Origin: Weissella hellenica
GTDB taxonomy: Bacteria > Bacillota > Bacilli > Lactobacillales > Lactobacillaceae
DNA length: 64,000 bases
Direction of reading: 5' to 3'
NCBI RefSeq assembly: GCF_005405545.1
Contig: NZ_BJEG01000001.1
Span: 310,001 to 374,000 of the forward strand
A program made the position numbers and the translations under genes. The notes beneath the pieces were generated by a model. It worked only from the letters and a program-made list of their open reading frames with translations. It was not told the origin of the DNA and ran no database searches. Shown piece after piece: positions 1-10,140 of the stretch (positions are counted from its first letter, which is position 1; every line of letters starts with the position of its first letter).

Positions 1-231
1 GGGATGGGTACTTTTTTGGTGATGTATATGATGACTATTGCGCAGCAACTTGATTTTCATCGTATTTCATTAGAAGTTCGAGTATCAAATGTTGCAGCTC
101 AAGAACTTTATGAACGACTAGGGTTTCAAGTTGTTCGACGCAAAACGCATTATTATGGTGAAAATGATGAGGATGCGTTTGATATGGCACAAATATTAGG
201 AGATCATAACGATCATGAATTTCTTAAGTAA
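1..231 (+). CDS. RimI-type N-acetyltransferase, C-terminal part (5' end outside window)
   Basis: The reading frame is open from base 1, so the gene starts upstream. The visible 76 residues match the C-terminal half of a GNAT acetyltransferase of the RimI type. They include a Gly-Met-Gly acetyl-CoA loop at the window edge, then LEVRVSN, AAQELYERLGF and a final RRKTHYY segment. RimI enzymes acetylate the N-terminus of ribosomal protein S18 or related proteins. A second RimI-like gene and tsaD follow, which is the usual tsaB-rimI-tsaD neighbourhood. The exact substrate cannot be read from the sequence. Confidence 0.8.
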   Translation, partial: GMGTFLVMYMMTIAQQLDFHRISLEVRVSNVAAQELYERLGFQVVRRKTHYYGENDEDAFDMAQILGDHNDHEFLK

Positions 232-660
232 ACAAGAAATGACGGCACAACAGTTATTTCAAGTAGCTGACGACGCTTATTTGAATGGGTCGCCTTGGCA
301 TCTTAAAACATTCCAGGCAGAATTACAAAATGAATATACGCATTATTTGGGGATGAGTGACAATTAATCGGATTTGCAGGCGGCACCTACTTAGATGATG
401 TATTAGACATTAGTAACGTTGCAATTGTGCAAGCTTATCAAAAGCAACATCTTGGCGAGCTATTATTAAAAACATGGTTTAATACATTTACAACGCAAAC
501 AACGGTATTATTAGAAGTACGTGCTGGTAATCAGGGAGCCAAGCGTTTATATCAGCGTTTGGGATTTGAAACGTATCGTAAACGGCAAGCGTATTATAAT
601 CATCCTGTTGAAGATGCTGTACTGATGATGTTGCAATTACCAATAAAATCAAAGGAGTAA
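215..660 (+). pseudogene. Second RimI-like N-acetyltransferase, broken by one frameshift
   Basis: An ATG at 215, 11 bases after an AGGAG, overlaps the end of the preceding acetyltransferase. It encodes about 50 residues (MNFLSKQEM, then GSPWHLKTFQ, a typical RimI N-terminus) and stops at TAA 365-367. The family continues in the -1 frame from about 361 (QLIGFAGGTYLDD, then LEVRAGNQGAKRLYQRLGFETYRKRQAYY) to the stop at 660. Adding one A near 360 (Ser-Glu-Gln-Leu-Ile) would restore a normal protein of about 148 residues. This is either a decayed paralogue of the upstream gene or a sequencing error. Confidence 0.75.
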
Positions 661-663
661 GGG

Positions 664-1689
664 ATGACAGAAACACGTTATATGATGGCGTTTGAATCAA
701 GTGCTGATGAAACGAGTGTCGCCATTGTTAAAAATGGTGTTGAAATTATTAGTTTGGAGACAGCAACCCAAATTAAAAGCCATCAACGTTTTGGTGGCAT
801 TGTGCCGGAAGTAGCCAGTCGTCACCACATTGAGCAAGTTACGATTTTGGCTGATGCTGCTTTATCAGATGCACAGCTATCTTATGAGGACTTAACGGCG
901 ATTGGTGTTACGCAAGGACCTGGTTTAGTAGGTGCTCTATTGATCGGTGTTACAGCAGCTAAAACAATCGCTTGGGCACATAATTTGCCATTAGTGCCAG
1001 TATTGCACATGGCCGGTCATATTAGTGCTGCTAATTTTGTTGCACCTATTCAATATCCAGCATTAGCTTTAATGGTATCAGGTGGACATACTGAACTAGT
1101 CCTAATGCCTAAAGAATATGAATATATCATTATTGGTGATACTCGTGATGATGCTGCTGGGGAAAGTTACGATAAGGTTGGTCGTACGATGGGCTTGCAG
1201 TACCCAGCTGGAAAAACATTAGATGAGATGGCGCATCGTGGCATACCATCATATAATTTACCACGGGCGCTTATGAACGATGATGCTTATGACTTTTCGT
1301 TTTCCGGTTTAAAAAGTGCTGTGATTAATTTGATGCACAATGCTGATCAGCGGGGTGAAATCATTAATCATGATAATTTAGCTACTTCATTCCAAGCGGC
1401 AGTGGTGGAAGTCTTGGTCACTAAAACAGCACGAGCGCTGGATAATTATCCTGTAAAATCATTTATTGTGGCTGGTGGGGTTGCAGCTAATCGTGGTTTA
1501 CGGGATGCGTTAACAGAGATGCTTGCTAAGCGACCACAAATCAACTTTTTACCAGTGCCAATTAAGTTAGCCGGTGATAATGCGGCCATGATTGGTGCTG
1601 CTGTTGATATTGCTTATCGCCATGGTAAACGCGGGGATTGGGCGTTGAATGCTAATCCAGCTTTAGAATTTGACTATCAAGAACTATAA
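664..1689 (+). CDS. tsaD: tRNA N6-adenosine threonylcarbamoyltransferase TsaD
   Basis: TsaD transfers the threonylcarbamoyl group to A37 of tRNAs that read ANN codons, together with TsaB and TsaE. The 341-residue length is normal. Visible motifs are the metal-binding HMAGH (His115 and His119), [44 protein letters not shown] and LAGDNAA. The N-terminal motif usually written ESSCDETS reads ESSADETS here, so a common but non-essential cysteine is alanine. An AAAGGAG lies just upstream, overlapping the end of the broken acetyltransferase. A terminator follows directly. Confidence 0.97.
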   Translation: MTETRYMMAFESSADETSVAIVKNGVEIISLETATQIKSHQRFGGIVPEVASRHHIEQVTILADAALSDAQLSYEDLTAIGVTQGPGLVGALLIGVTAAKTIAWAHNLPLVPVLHMAGHISAANFVAPIQYPALALMVSGGHTELVLMPKEYEYIIIGDTRDDAAGESYDKVGRTMGLQYPAGKTLDEMAHRGIPSYNLPRALMNDDAYDFSFSGLKSAVINLMHNADQRGEIINHDNLATSFQAAVVEVLVTKTARALDNYPVKSFIVAGGVAANRGLRDALTEMLAKRPQINFLPVPIKLAGDNAAMIGAAVDIAYRHGKRGDWALNANPALEFDYQEL

Positions 1690-1690
1690 A

Positions 1691-1740
1691 AAATAACCAG
1701 TTTCCATCTCGCATTTATTGCAGTTGGAAACTGGTTATTT
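1691..1740. terminator. Bidirectional Rho-independent terminator between tsaD and the prenyl synthase
   Basis: There is a perfect 16-bp inverted repeat (1691-1706 with 1725-1740). Runs of A on the left and T on the right let it serve both converging genes. Confidence 0.9.
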
Positions 1741-1779
1741 AATTTTTAAAATCATTTTTCTACTATATAATGGTGTTAA

Positions 1780-2769
1780 TTAATTAGCACGTTCAAGTAG
1801 GGCCTCACTGATGGCAACTAGCGTATCTTTAGCATCGCTTTCAGGCAGCTTATCTAATTGTTCTAGTGCGTCATTAGTATAGCTACTTGCTAAAGCAATG
1901 GCCTCATCAACGGCACCACTAGCTATAACCATATCACGCAAGGCAACCGATTCAGCAGTACTAATTTGATCTTTTTTCTTTAGTAATGTTTGAATAGCAT
2001 CATTATTTTGCATTGCGATGATTAATGGTGCTGAGTAAACCCCCTCACGAACATCTTGTAGTGTTGGCTTGCCTAAATCATGATTAGTTGATTGGTAGTC
2101 TAAGATATCATCTAAAATTTGAAATGCCATTCCAACATTATAAGAAAAGTCAGATACCAATGTCATAAATTCTTCTGGTGCGTTACCATTAGCAGCGCCA
2201 AGTTTAGCTGATAATACAAATAGTGCAGCTGTTTTACCTGCGATTTGTTCTTTGTAGTTGGCTAATGTCATATGACGATCGTAATGATTTGTGCGTTGTG
2301 TTAATTCACCTGTTAAAATATCTTCTAATAATGAAGTTGCTTGTTGGACAAGTTTCATATCACTTGTATGGTAGGCAAGTGTTTTGAATGTTGCCGCAAA
2401 TAAATAATCTCCGGCATAGGCGGCAACGTCTTTACCAAAGCGAGATTGAATACTGGGTGCATGACGTCGTTCAGGAGAATCGTCAATGATATCGTCATGA
2501 ACGAGAGTAGCAGTGTGCAGCATTTCGATTGCAGCAGCAATATGTTTTAAATCTGAATTATTGCGAGGATAAAACTGACCGATTATCAGCGTAAAAGCAG
2601 GGCGCAGCATTTTACCACCAGCGTGGAACATATCCAACAATGCTTGTTCAACTTCTTTGTCATTTGCTTGTAATGAATTTTGAATAATCAATAACACATC
2701 TTGGAGCTCCGCTTGAACTGTTGGAAAGTTCTCCCACATAGGGTGGATTTGTGTAAGAGTTTGTTTCAT
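1780..2769 (-). CDS. Medium/long-chain polyprenyl diphosphate synthase (heptaprenyl synthase component II-like)
   Basis: This is a trans-isoprenyl diphosphate synthase that extends allylic diphosphates with isopentenyl diphosphate. Both Asp-rich motifs are present: DDIIDD at residues 92-97 and FQILDDILDY further on. GGKMLRP binds the substrate at 51-57. The context LVHDDIIDDSPERRHAPS and AGDYLFA resembles HepT/IspB chain-length classes, not farnesyl synthases. A likely role is the side chain of a quinone, which would fit the type II NADH dehydrogenase at 49 kb. I chose the start at 2769, which has AAGGA upstream and gives 329 residues; an ATG at 2808 has no ribosome site. The partner component I is not in the window. 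Confidence 0.85.
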   Translation of the reverse strand: MKQTLTQIHPMWENFPTVQAELQDVLLIIQNSLQANDKEVEQALLDMFHAGGKMLRPAFTLIIGQFYPRNNSDLKHIAAAIEMLHTATLVHDDIIDDSPERRHAPSIQSRFGKDVAAYAGDYLFAATFKTLAYHTSDMKLVQQATSLLEDILTGELTQRTNHYDRHMTLANYKEQIAGKTAALFVLSAKLGAANGNAPEEFMTLVSDFSYNVGMAFQILDDILDYQSTNHDLGKPTLQDVREGVYSAPLIIAMQNNDAIQTLLKKKDQISTAESVALRDMVIASGAVDEAIALASSYTNDALEQLDKLPESDAKDTLVAISEALLERAN

Positions 2770-2840
2770 TAATTTGGCATTCCTTAAATCTACTATATAG
2801 TAAAACATAAATTGACATACTGGCTTTTAAACTAATTCCT

Positions 2841-2846
2841 ATTATA
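2841..2846 (-). promoter_or_regulatory. Possible -10 element for the prenyl synthase gene
   Basis: The minus strand reads TATAAT about 72 bases before the chosen start. No convincing -35 was found. The rest of 2847-3005 is AT-rich, and I see no gene in it. Confidence 0.3.
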
Positions 2847-3010
2847 TATGAAAAAAATAGAATGCGCAGTTAAAAATTCGAAAAAAAGACATTTAAACAA
2901 TTCGAGAGTTTTTAATGGTAATTTTTTTGGAAATTGTGTATTATAAATAACGTTGTGATGCAACAGATTATTATTTAAAATAATTCTGATAAAGTAAACA
3001 AAACACTTGA

Positions 3011-3038
3011 TTGTCCAGCATAACTGCTGTATTATAAT
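3011..3038 (+). promoter_or_regulatory. Promoter of the S10-spc-alpha ribosomal operon
   Basis: TTGTCC (3011-3016), a 16-base spacer and a perfect TATAAT (3033-3038) lie about 190 bases before rpsJ. That leaves room for the structured leader that follows. Confidence 0.65.
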
Positions 3039-3055
3039 CAAGTACGCTAATTGAG

Positions 3056-3229
3056 GGGTATTTTAATACCCTTGTATATTAGTGTGCACAAACAAGCAAT
3101 GATGCGGGAGGTTGCGACACACCCGGCAGCATTGCCACGAGACCCATTGCCATGGAGCCTTGTGGGGTGTGTCGGTAGTTTCCGCGGAGTTAGTTTCATA
3201 TTCCAATATGGACGAAGGGAGAATTTATC
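3056..3229 (+). ncRNA. Structured 5' leader of the S10 operon (candidate ribosomal-protein autoregulatory element)
   Basis: The leader starts with a hairpin GGGTATT/AATACCC (3056-3071). It continues with a large element closed by a perfect 10-bp helix (3115-3124 with 3165-3174). Inside are a GGCA/TGCC hairpin near 3125-3136 and further short complementary stretches. The segment begins GCGGGAGGTT at 3104. Ribosomal operons of Firmicutes often carry such leaders, bound by one of their own products. I did not match this one to a named family from memory, so the regulator is unknown. Confidence 0.6.
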
Positions 3230-3538
3230 ATGGCTAACAAGAAGATTCGTATCCGCCTAAAGGCATACGAGCACAAGATTTTGGATTCATCAGCTGAAAA
3301 GATTGTTGAAACTGCAAAGCGTACAGGTGCTGAAATTTCAGGTCCTATTCCATTGCCAACTGAACGTACTTTATACACAGTTTTGAGTTCACCTCACAAG
3401 CACAAAGATGCACGTGAGCAATTCGAATTGCGTACACACAAGCGTTTGATTGACATCATGAACCCAACTGCAAAGACAGTCGATGCATTGTCAAAGTTGG
3501 AATTGCCAAGTGGTGTTGACATCGAAATTAAGTTGTAA
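3230..3538 (+). CDS. rpsJ: 30S ribosomal protein S10
   Basis: First gene of the operon, 102 residues, the usual length. It starts [17 protein letters not shown] and contains [10 protein letters not shown] and the loop [17 protein letters not shown]10 sits in the head of the small subunit and also serves as NusE in transcription antitermination. A GGGAG ribosome site lies 10 bases upstream. The long leader just before it is the likely control point for the whole operon. Confidence 0.98.
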   Translation: MANKKIRIRLKAYEHKILDSSAEKIVETAKRTGAEISGPIPLPTERTLYTVLSSPHKHKDAREQFELRTHKRLIDIMNPTAKTVDALSKLELPSGVDIEIKL

Positions 3539-3627
3539 TCCTTATAACTTTAATTAAGATAATGACTTGCCCAGTTATGCATTTAACTAACTAAAAATTT
3601 TAGATTTACTATGAAAAGGAGATAGTC

Positions 3628-4254
3628 ATGACTACTAAGGGTATCTTAGGCCGCAAAGTCGGCATGACTCAGGTATTCACTGAGACTGGTGAACTTATCC
3701 CTGTAACTGTTGTTGAAGCTACGCCAAACGTTGTTTTACAGGTTAAAACTTTGGAAAATGATGGTTACAACGCACTTCAATTAGGTTACCAAGATAAGCG
3801 CCAAGTTTTGAGTAACAAACCTGAGCAAGGTCACGTTGCCAAAGCAAATACGACCCCTAAGCGCTACATTCGTGAAATCCGCGATGCTGAGGGAGAATTC
3901 AATGTTGGGGATGAAGTAAAGGTTGATATCTTTGCCGCTGGTGAAGCTGTTGACGTTACTGGAATTACGAAGGGTCATGGTTACCAAGGTAACATCAAGA
4001 AGGATGGCCAATCACGTGGACCTATGGCTCACGGTTCTCGTTACCACCGTCGTCCTGGTTCATTGGGTGCCATTATTAACCGCGTCTTCAAGGGTAAGAA
4101 ATTGCCTGGACGCATGGGTAACCACAAGCGTACTGTACAAAACTTGCAAGTTGTTCGCGTTGATGTAGAAAATAACGTGATCTTGGTTAAGGGTAATGTT
4201 CCTGGTGCCAACAAGTCACTTGTTACTGTTAAGTACTCAAAAAAAGCTAAGTAA
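3628..4254 (+). CDS. rplC: 50S ribosomal protein L3
   Basis: 208 residues, starting [16 protein letters not shown], the diagnostic L3 N-terminus. The central region [13 protein letters not shown] and [10 protein letters not shown] forms the extension that reaches the peptidyl transferase centre. An 89-base gap separates it from rpsJ, and AAAGGAG precedes the ATG. L3 is a primary assembly protein of the large subunit. Confidence 0.98.
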   Translation: MTTKGILGRKVGMTQVFTETGELIPVTVVEATPNVVLQVKTLENDGYNALQLGYQDKRQVLSNKPEQGHVAKANTTPKRYIREIRDAEGEFNVGDEVKVDIFAAGEAVDVTGITKGHGYQGNIKKDGQSRGPMAHGSRYHRRPGSLGAIINRVFKGKKLPGRMGNHKRTVQNLQVVRVDVENNVILVKGNVPGANKSLVTVKYSKKAK

Positions 4255-4278
4255 TAAGGACGAAGGGAGGAAATTAAC

Positions 4279-4902
4279 ATGACTAAGGTTGCTTTGTTTA
4301 AGCAAGACGGTTCAAATGCCGGTGATATTGAGCTAAATGCTTCAGTATTCGGTGTAGAGCCAAACAACAATGTCATTACGGATGCCGTATTGATGCAACG
4401 CGCTTCAATGCGTCAAGGAACTCACGCCGTTAAGAACCGTTCAGCGGTTTCTGGTGGTGGAAAGAAGCCTTGGCGTCAAAAGGGAACGGGTCGTGCCCGC
4501 CAAGGTTCAATCCGTTCACCACAATGGCGTGGAGGTGGAGTTGTCTTCGGACCTACACCACGTTCATATGCCTACAAGATGCCTAAGAAGGCATACCGTT
4601 TGGCATTGAAGTCAGTGTTGTCACAAAAGGTTTTGGATTCTTCATTGGTAGTTGTTGATGCATTGTCATTTGACGCACCAAAGACTAAAGAATTTAAGGC
4701 AGTTTTGAACAACTTAAACGTAAATGAAAAGACGTTGGTTGTCTTGGACGATGATAATGCTAATGCAGCACTAGCAGCACGTAACTTAGAAAACGTGACT
4801 GTTATGACTGCTAAGGGTGTTAACGTGCTTGACGTAATCAACAACGATAAGTTGATTGTAGTTCAATCAGCTTTGGCACAAGTTGAGGAGGTTTTGGCAT
4901 AA
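4279..4902 (+). CDS. rplD: 50S ribosomal protein L4
   Basis: 207 residues. The long loop that lines the exit tunnel is visible ([30 protein letters not shown], about residues 46-75), followed by the globular RNA-binding part. In enterobacteria L4 represses its own operon; whether it does so through the leader here is unknown. Its stop codon overlaps the next start as TAATG. Confidence 0.98.
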   Translation: MTKVALFKQDGSNAGDIELNASVFGVEPNNNVITDAVLMQRASMRQGTHAVKNRSAVSGGGKKPWRQKGTGRARQGSIRSPQWRGGGVVFGPTPRSYAYKMPKKAYRLALKSVLSQKVLDSSLVVVDALSFDAPKTKEFKAVLNNLNVNEKTLVVLDDDNANAALAARNLENVTVMTAKGVNVLDVINNDKLIVVQSALAQVEEVLA

Positions 4903-5189
4903 TGGACGCACGCGATATCATTTTGCGCCCGGTCATCACTGAACAAACGATGAACGTTTTGGATGAAAAGCGTTACACGTTTGAAGTTGATGTTCGCGCC
5001 ACAAAGCCACAAATTAAGCGCGCTGTTGAAGAAATTTTCGATGTTAAAGTTGAAAAAATCAACACCGCTAACGTACGTGGTAAGTTGAAGCGTCAAGGAC
5101 GCTTCTCTGGTTACACTAAGAAGCGCAAGAAGGCAACTGTTAAGTTGTCTGCAGCTTCTAAGGACATTCAATTGTTCAACGAAAACTAA
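4902..5189 (+). CDS. rplW: 50S ribosomal protein L23
   Basis: 95 residues, starting [17 protein letters not shown]. It overlaps the rplD stop by one base, so translation is probably coupled. L23 lies at the tunnel exit and is the docking site for trigger factor and the signal recognition particle. The [16 protein letters not shown] segment is the flexible loop of the family. Confidence 0.97.
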   Translation: MDARDIILRPVITEQTMNVLDEKRYTFEVDVRATKPQIKRAVEEIFDVKVEKINTANVRGKLKRQGRFSGYTKKRKKATVKLSAASKDIQLFNEN

Positions 5190-5205
5190 TTAGGAGGAAA
5201 TTAGC

Positions 5206-6039
5206 GTGGCTATCAAAAAGTACAAGCCAACCTCTAACGGTCGTCGTAACATGACTTCTTCAGATTTTTCTGAAATCACTAAGACGACGCCCGAAAAGAG
5301 CTTGTTGGAATCAAAGTCAAACACTGGTGCTCGTAACTCATACGGTCACATGACTGTACGCCATCGTGGTGGTGGGCACAAGCGCCAATACCGTATTATC
5401 GACTTCAAGCGTACTAAGGATGATGTACCAGCTAAGGTTGCTGCGATCGAATATGATCCAAACCGTACTGCAAACATCGCTTTGCTACAATATACTGATG
5501 GAACTAAGGCATATATCTTGGCTCCTAAGGGACTAGAAGTTGGTATGACTGTTCAATCAGGAGCAGATGCTGATATTAAGGTAGGTAACTCTCTACCACT
5601 ATCAAAAATTCCTGATGGAACTCAAATCCACAACATTGAATTGAAGCCTGGTCACGGTGGACAACTTGTTCGTTCAGCCGGTGCCTCAGCTCAAGTGTTA
5701 GGTAAAGAAGGAAAGTACGTTCTAGTTCGCCTACAATCAGGTGAAGTTCGTATGATCTTGGCTGTTAACCGTGCCACAGTTGGAGTTGTTGGAAACGAAC
5801 AACACTCATTGATCAACTGGGGTAAGGCTGGTCGTCGTCGTTGGAAGGGTCAACGTCCACACGTTCGTGGATCTGTAATGAATCCTAACGATCACCCTCA
5901 TGGAGGTGGTGAAGGAAAGGCTCCTATCGGAATGCCATCACCATTGTCACCATGGGGTAAGAAGACAGCTGGTAAGAAGACTCGTAACGTTAAGGCTCGT
6001 TCAACTAAGTTTATCGTTCGTGGTCGCAAGAGCAAGTAA
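5206..6039 (+). CDS. rplB: 50S ribosomal protein L2
   Basis: 277 residues, with a GTG start behind AGGAGG. The strongly conserved stretch [17 protein letters not shown] near residue 225 holds the His implicated in peptidyl transferase centre function. [10 protein letters not shown] and [17 protein letters not shown] are typical RNA-binding ends. It is 16 bases after rplW. Confidence 0.98.
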   Translation: MAIKKYKPTSNGRRNMTSSDFSEITKTTPEKSLLESKSNTGARNSYGHMTVRHRGGGHKRQYRIIDFKRTKDDVPAKVAAIEYDPNRTANIALLQYTDGTKAYILAPKGLEVGMTVQSGADADIKVGNSLPLSKIPDGTQIHNIELKPGHGGQLVRSAGASAQVLGKEGKYVLVRLQSGEVRMILAVNRATVGVVGNEQHSLINWGKAGRRRWKGQRPHVRGSVMNPNDHPHGGGEGKAPIGMPSPLSPWGKKTAGKKTRNVKARSTKFIVRGRKSK

Positions 6040-6094
6040 TTAATAACTACGCCAGCTATTATAAGTTTTTAAAAAACGAGAGGAGGACCTCAAA

Positions 6095-6376
6095 ATGGGT
6101 CGTAGCCTAAAAAAAGGGCCATTTGCTGATGCTTCTTTGTTAAAGAAGGTTGAAGAGGCTAACGCTTCTGAAAAGCATACTGTCATTAAGACATGGTCAC
6201 GTCGCTCAACAATTTTCCCTAGCTTTATTGGATTGACTTTTGCAGTTTACGATGGTCGTAAGCACATGCCAGTTTTGGTACAAGAAGACATGGTTGGTCA
6301 CAAGCTTGGAGAGTTCGTTCCTACGCGTACGTTCCGCGGACACGCAGCAGACGATAAAGCAACTAAGCGTAAGTAA
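6095..6376 (+). CDS. rpsS: 30S ribosomal protein S19
   Basis: 93 residues, starting [11 protein letters not shown]. The core [27 protein letters not shown] is diagnostic. It contains an intact run of seven A at 6109-6115 in the correct frame, which is relevant when judging homopolymer frameshifts elsewhere in the window. S19 forms the head of the small subunit with S13. Confidence 0.98.
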   Translation: MGRSLKKGPFADASLLKKVEEANASEKHTVIKTWSRRSTIFPSFIGLTFAVYDGRKHMPVLVQEDMVGHKLGEFVPTRTFRGHAADDKATKRK

Positions 6377-6392
6377 TTAGGAGGACAATACA

Positions 6393-6740
6393 ATGGCTGA
6401 ACAAATCACGTCAGCACGCGCCACGGCCAAGATCGTCCGTGTCGCACCACGTAAGGTCCGCCTAGTGCTTGACCAAGTTCGTGGTAAGTCTGTGGCAGAA
6501 GCATTTGCAATTTTGCAATTTATGCCAAACCACAGCTCAGAAGATGTATACAAAGTGTTGAACTCAGCAGTAGCAAATGCTGAGAACAACTTCTCATTAG
6601 ATCGTGAAGATTTGGTAGTTGCTGAAGCCTTTGCAAACGAAGGACCAACGTTAAAGCGTTTCCGTCCACGTGCCAAGGGTTCAGCTTCACCAATCAACAA
6701 GCGTACAAGCCACATTACGATTGTGGTAACAGAAAAGTAA
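6393..6740 (+). CDS. rplV: 50S ribosomal protein L22
   Basis: 115 residues. [23 protein letters not shown] is the family signature, and the C-terminal hairpin [20 protein letters not shown] reaches into the exit tunnel, where macrolide-resistance changes occur in other species. It follows rpsS after 16 bases with AGGAGG. Confidence 0.98.
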   Translation: MAEQITSARATAKIVRVAPRKVRLVLDQVRGKSVAEAFAILQFMPNHSSEDVYKVLNSAVANAENNFSLDREDLVVAEAFANEGPTLKRFRPRAKGSASPINKRTSHITIVVTEK

Positions 6741-6753
6741 GGAGGATTGAGTC

Positions 6754-7422
6754 ATGGGTCACAAAATTAACCCAACTGGTATGCGTGTCGGCATCATCCG
6801 CGACTGGGATGCAAAATGGTACGCAGACAAGAAGGACTTCGCAACAACTTTACATGAAGATTTAAAGTTGCGTGAGTACATCGAAGCTAAGTTGGCTGAA
6901 GCATCAATTTCACGTGTTGAAATTGAACGTACTGCTAACCGTGTAAATATCTCAATCCACACTGCTAAGCCAGGTATGGTTATTGGTAAAGGTGGTTCTG
7001 AAGTTGATGCTTTGCGTAACGAGCTTTCAAAGATCGTTGCCAAGGGTGAACGTGTTCACATCAACATCATTGAGATTAAGAAGCCTGATTTGGACGCCCA
7101 CTTGGTAGGTTCACAAATTGCAGCAGACTTGGTTCGCCGTGTGGCTTTCCGTCGTGCAATGCGTAGTGCTATCCAACGTGCAATGCGTGCTGGTGCCAAG
7201 GGTATCAAAACGCAAGTTTCTGGACGTTTGAACGGTGCAGATATGGCTCGTATTGAGCAATATACTGAGGGTACAGTGCCTTTGCACACATTGCGTGCAG
7301 ACATTGACTACTCATGGGATGAGGCAACAACTACTTACGGTCAAATCGGAGTTAAGACTTGGATTTACCGCGGTGATATTTTGCCAGAGAAGAAGTCAGT
7401 AAAGAAGCAAGGAGGCGAGTAA
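6754..7422 (+). CDS. rpsC: 30S ribosomal protein S3
   Basis: 222 residues, starting [12 protein letters not shown]. The KH-type RNA-binding loop [15 protein letters not shown] lies at about residues 74-88. S3 is at the mRNA entry channel of the small subunit. One base separates it from rplP. Confidence 0.98.
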   Translation: MGHKINPTGMRVGIIRDWDAKWYADKKDFATTLHEDLKLREYIEAKLAEASISRVEIERTANRVNISIHTAKPGMVIGKGGSEVDALRNELSKIVAKGERVHINIIEIKKPDLDAHLVGSQIAADLVRRVAFRRAMRSAIQRAMRAGAKGIKTQVSGRLNGADMARIEQYTEGTVPLHTLRADIDYSWDEATTTYGQIGVKTWIYRGDILPEKKSVKKQGGE

Positions 7423-7423
7423 C

Positions 7424-7843
7424 ATGCTAGTTCCAAAGCGTGTAAAGTACCGTCGCCCACACCGCGGTAAGATGCGTGGTGAGGCTAAAGGTGGTAAGAC
7501 AGTAGCTTTCGGAGATTTCGGTTTACAAGCTACTGAATCACACTGGATTACAAACCGTCAAATCGAGGCTGCTCGTATTGCTATGACGCGTTATATGAAG
7601 CGTGGTGGTAAAGTATGGATTAAGATTTTTCCACACTTGGCCTACACTTCAAAGGGTGTTGGTGTTCGTATGGGTAACGGAAAAGGTACCCCAGAAGGCT
7701 GGGTAGCACCTGTTAAGCGCGGCAAGGTATTATTTGAAGTTGCCGGTGTTCCTGAAGAGGTTGCCCGCGAAGCCTTGCGTCTTGCATCTAACAAGTTGCC
7801 AGTCAAGACTAAGATCTTGGCTCGTCAAGTGGAGGGTGAATAA
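7424..7843 (+). CDS. rplP: 50S ribosomal protein L16
   Basis: 139 residues, starting [15 protein letters not shown]. It contains [22 protein letters not shown]16 is needed for correct A-site tRNA placement. It overlaps rpmC as TAATG, consistent with coupled translation. Confidence 0.98.
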   Translation: MLVPKRVKYRRPHRGKMRGEAKGGKTVAFGDFGLQATESHWITNRQIEAARIAMTRYMKRGGKVWIKIFPHLAYTSKGVGVRMGNGKGTPEGWVAPVKRGKVLFEVAGVPEEVAREALRLASNKLPVKTKILARQVEGE

Positions 7844-8049
7844 TGAAGATCAAGGATCAACAAAATGAAATCAAGGGTCTCAGCCAAGCTGAGCTAGTTG
7901 CCAAGGAAAAGAGCTACAAGGAAGAGTTATTCAACTTGCGTTTCCAATTAGCTACTGGTCAACTTGAGAACACGGCTCGATTGTCAGAAGTACGTAAGCA
8001 AATTGCCCGTATCAAGACGGTCATTCGTCAGCAAGAATTGAACAAGTAG
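7843..8049 (+). CDS. rpmC: 50S ribosomal protein L29
   Basis: 68 residues with the helical core [32 protein letters not shown], which is diagnostic. L29 borders the tunnel exit next to L23. The start overlaps the rplP stop by one base. Confidence 0.97.
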   Translation: MKIKDQQNEIKGLSQAELVAKEKSYKEELFNLRFQLATGQLENTARLSEVRKQIARIKTVIRQQELNK

Positions 8050-8072
8050 ACTAAGAGAGGAGACCGTTCGTT

Positions 8073-8339
8073 ATGACTGAAGCTCGTAACACACGTAAGG
8101 TTTACCAAGGCCGCGTGGTTTCAGATAAGATGGATAAGACAGTTACTGTTGCCATCAACACTTACAAGAACCACCCAGTATATGGTAAGCGTGTTAAGTA
8201 CACGAAAAAGTTTAAGGCTCACGATGAGAACAACGAAGCTAAGACTGGTGATTTGGTACGTATCATGGAGACACGTCCAACATCAGCTACAAAGCGCTTC
8301 CGTTTGGTAGAAATCGTCGAGAAGGCCGTTATTATCTAA
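8073..8339 (+). CDS. rpsQ: 30S ribosomal protein S17
   Basis: 88 residues; [16 protein letters not shown] and [22 protein letters not shown] are family signatures (OB fold). It is a primary binder of the 5' domain of 16S rRNA. Confidence 0.97.
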   Translation: MTEARNTRKVYQGRVVSDKMDKTVTVAINTYKNHPVYGKRVKYTKKFKAHDENNEAKTGDLVRIMETRPTSATKRFRLVEIVEKAVII

Positions 8340-8384
8340 TCGTTTAATCTCGAATATTACCAATAACGGAAGGAGGACAAAATC

Positions 8385-8753
8385 GTGATTCAACAAGAGA
8401 GTCGTTTAAAGGTTGCAGATAACTCAGGTGCACGTGAAATCTTGACTATCAAGGTATTAGGTGGATCTGGTCGTAAGTTTGCCGGAATCGGTGACATGAT
8501 CGTAGCAACTGTTAAGCAAGCTATTCCTGGTGGAAATGTTAAGAAGGGTGACGTTGTTAAAGCCGTTATCGTTCGTACTGCCGCTAGTACACACCGTACT
8601 GATGGTTCATACATCAGTTTCGATGAAAATGCTGCTGTTATCGTTAAAGATGATAAAAGTCCAGTAGGTACTCGTATCTTCGGACCTGTTGCGCGTGAAT
8701 TGCGTGACAATGATTACATGCGTATTGTGTCATTGGCACCTGAAGTATTGTAA
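8385..8753 (+). CDS. rplN: 50S ribosomal protein L14
   Basis: 122 residues with a GTG start behind AGGAGG. It begins [20 protein letters not shown] and ends [25 protein letters not shown]14 contacts the small subunit and is the docking site of ribosome silencing factor. Confidence 0.98.
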   Translation: MIQQESRLKVADNSGAREILTIKVLGGSGRKFAGIGDMIVATVKQAIPGGNVKKGDVVKAVIVRTAASTHRTDGSYISFDENAAVIVKDDKSPVGTRIFGPVARELRDNDYMRIVSLAPEVL

Positions 8754-8785
8754 TTACCATCATTAAATCAAGGAGGAAGCCTCGC

Positions 8786-9094
8786 ATGTTTGTGAAGACT
8801 GGTGACAAGGTTAAGGTTATCGCCGGCAAGGACAAGGGTAAGGAAGGCGTAATCGTAAAGATTGACGCAGACCAAAACCGCGTTGTTGTTGAAGGTGTCA
8901 ATATGGTTAAGAAGCACCAAAAGCCTAATAACCAATACCCACAAGGTGGTATTGTTGAGCTTGAAGCTCCAATCCACGTTTCAAACGTACAATTGCTTGA
9001 CCCTTCTACTAACGAACCAACTAAGGTTGGTTACAAAGTTGAAGATGGTAAGAAGGTACGTTTCGCTAAGAAGTCTGGAAAGACTTTAGCATAA
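8786..9094 (+). CDS. rplX: 50S ribosomal protein L24
   Basis: 102 residues with a KOW motif near the N-terminus ([21 protein letters not shown], about residues 6-26). L24 is an early assembly protein of the large subunit. It follows rplN after 32 bases with AAGGAGG. Confidence 0.97.
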   Translation: MFVKTGDKVKVIAGKDKGKEGVIVKIDADQNRVVVEGVNMVKKHQKPNNQYPQGGIVELEAPIHVSNVQLLDPSTNEPTKVGYKVEDGKKVRFAKKSGKTLA

Positions 9095-9124
9095 TTTTCT
9101 AGGTGAAAGGAGGAAATCATTATC

Positions 9125-9667
9125 ATGGCAAATCGCTTGAAGGAAAAGTACGTCAATGAAGTTACATCTTCATTGGTCGAGAAGTTTGAGTATTCATCAA
9201 TCATGCAAGCACCTAAGATCGAAAAGATCGTGCTTAACATGGGTGTTGGTGATGCTGTTTCAAACTCAAAGAACTTGGATGAAGCTGTTGCTGAATTGGA
9301 ATTGATTGCTGGTCAAAAGCCAGTTATCACTCGTGCTAAGAAGTCAATTGCTGGCTTCCGTTTGCGTGAGGGTATGGCAATCGGTACAAAGGTTACTTTG
9401 CGTGGTGAACGTATGTACGACTTCTTAGATAAGTTGATCAACGTTTCATTGCCACGTGTTCGTGACTTCCGTGGAGTTTCACCAAAGGCTTTTGATGGCC
9501 GTGGAAACTACACATTGGGAGTTCGTGAGCAACTTATTTTCCCAGAAATTGATTATGATAAGGTTAACCGCGTTCGTGGTTTGGATATCGTTCTTGTAAC
9601 GACTGCCAACTCAGACGAGGAATCTCGTGAATTGCTTACTCAAATGGGTATGCCTTTCTCAAAGTAA
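9125..9667 (+). CDS. rplE: 50S ribosomal protein L5
   Basis: 180 residues; [30 protein letters not shown] and [24 protein letters not shown] are diagnostic. L5 is part of the 5S RNA particle. In most Firmicutes an rpsN gene (zinc-type S14) comes next; here only 43 bases separate rplE from rpsH and no S14 is encoded. Confidence 0.98.
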   Translation: MANRLKEKYVNEVTSSLVEKFEYSSIMQAPKIEKIVLNMGVGDAVSNSKNLDEAVAELELIAGQKPVITRAKKSIAGFRLREGMAIGTKVTLRGERMYDFLDKLINVSLPRVRDFRGVSPKAFDGRGNYTLGVREQLIFPEIDYDKVNRVRGLDIVLVTTANSDEESRELLTQMGMPFSK

Positions 9668-9710
9668 TCAACACTGATTTACAGTAATTAATAATAGGAG
9701 GCAAATATCA

Positions 9711-10109
9711 ATGTCAATGACTGACCCAATTGCAGATTTCTTGACACGCATTCGTAATGCGAACATGGTTCGCCACGACTCAGTTGAAGTACCTGCATCA
9801 AAGATCAAGAAGGACATCGCCGAGATCTTAAAGAGTGAAGGCTTTGTTCGTGACGTTGAATACATTGAAGATGACAAGCAAGGTGTCATCCGTGTTTTCC
9901 TTAAGTATTCTGCTGACAAGACTCGCGTAATTACAGGTTTGAAGCGTATTTCAAAGCCTGGTTTACGTACATATGTTAAGTCAGATAACGTACCTAAGGT
10001 ATTAAACGGTTTGGGTATTGCAATCATCTCAACTTCTGAAGGTGTTATCACCGATAAAGAAGCTCGCGCCAAGAAAATTGGTGGCGAGGTATTGGCTTAC
10101 GTCTGGTAA
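9711..10109 (+). CDS. rpsH: 30S ribosomal protein S8
   Basis: 132 residues, starting [17 protein letters not shown], and ending with the conserved [16 protein letters not shown]8 binds the central domain of 16S rRNA and in enterobacteria represses the spc operon. AGGAGG precedes the ATG. Confidence 0.98.
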   Translation: MSMTDPIADFLTRIRNANMVRHDSVEVPASKIKKDIAEILKSEGFVRDVEYIEDDKQGVIRVFLKYSADKTRVITGLKRISKPGLRTYVKSDNVPKVLNGLGIAIISTSEGVITDKEARAKKIGGEVLAYVW

Positions 10110-10140
10110 AAACAAAATTTAAATAAGGAGGTGTCAACCA

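Noticed and set aside
3051-3260. Open frame through the rpsJ leader
   Set aside because: No ribosome site, unusual composition and overlap with strong RNA structure and rpsJ.
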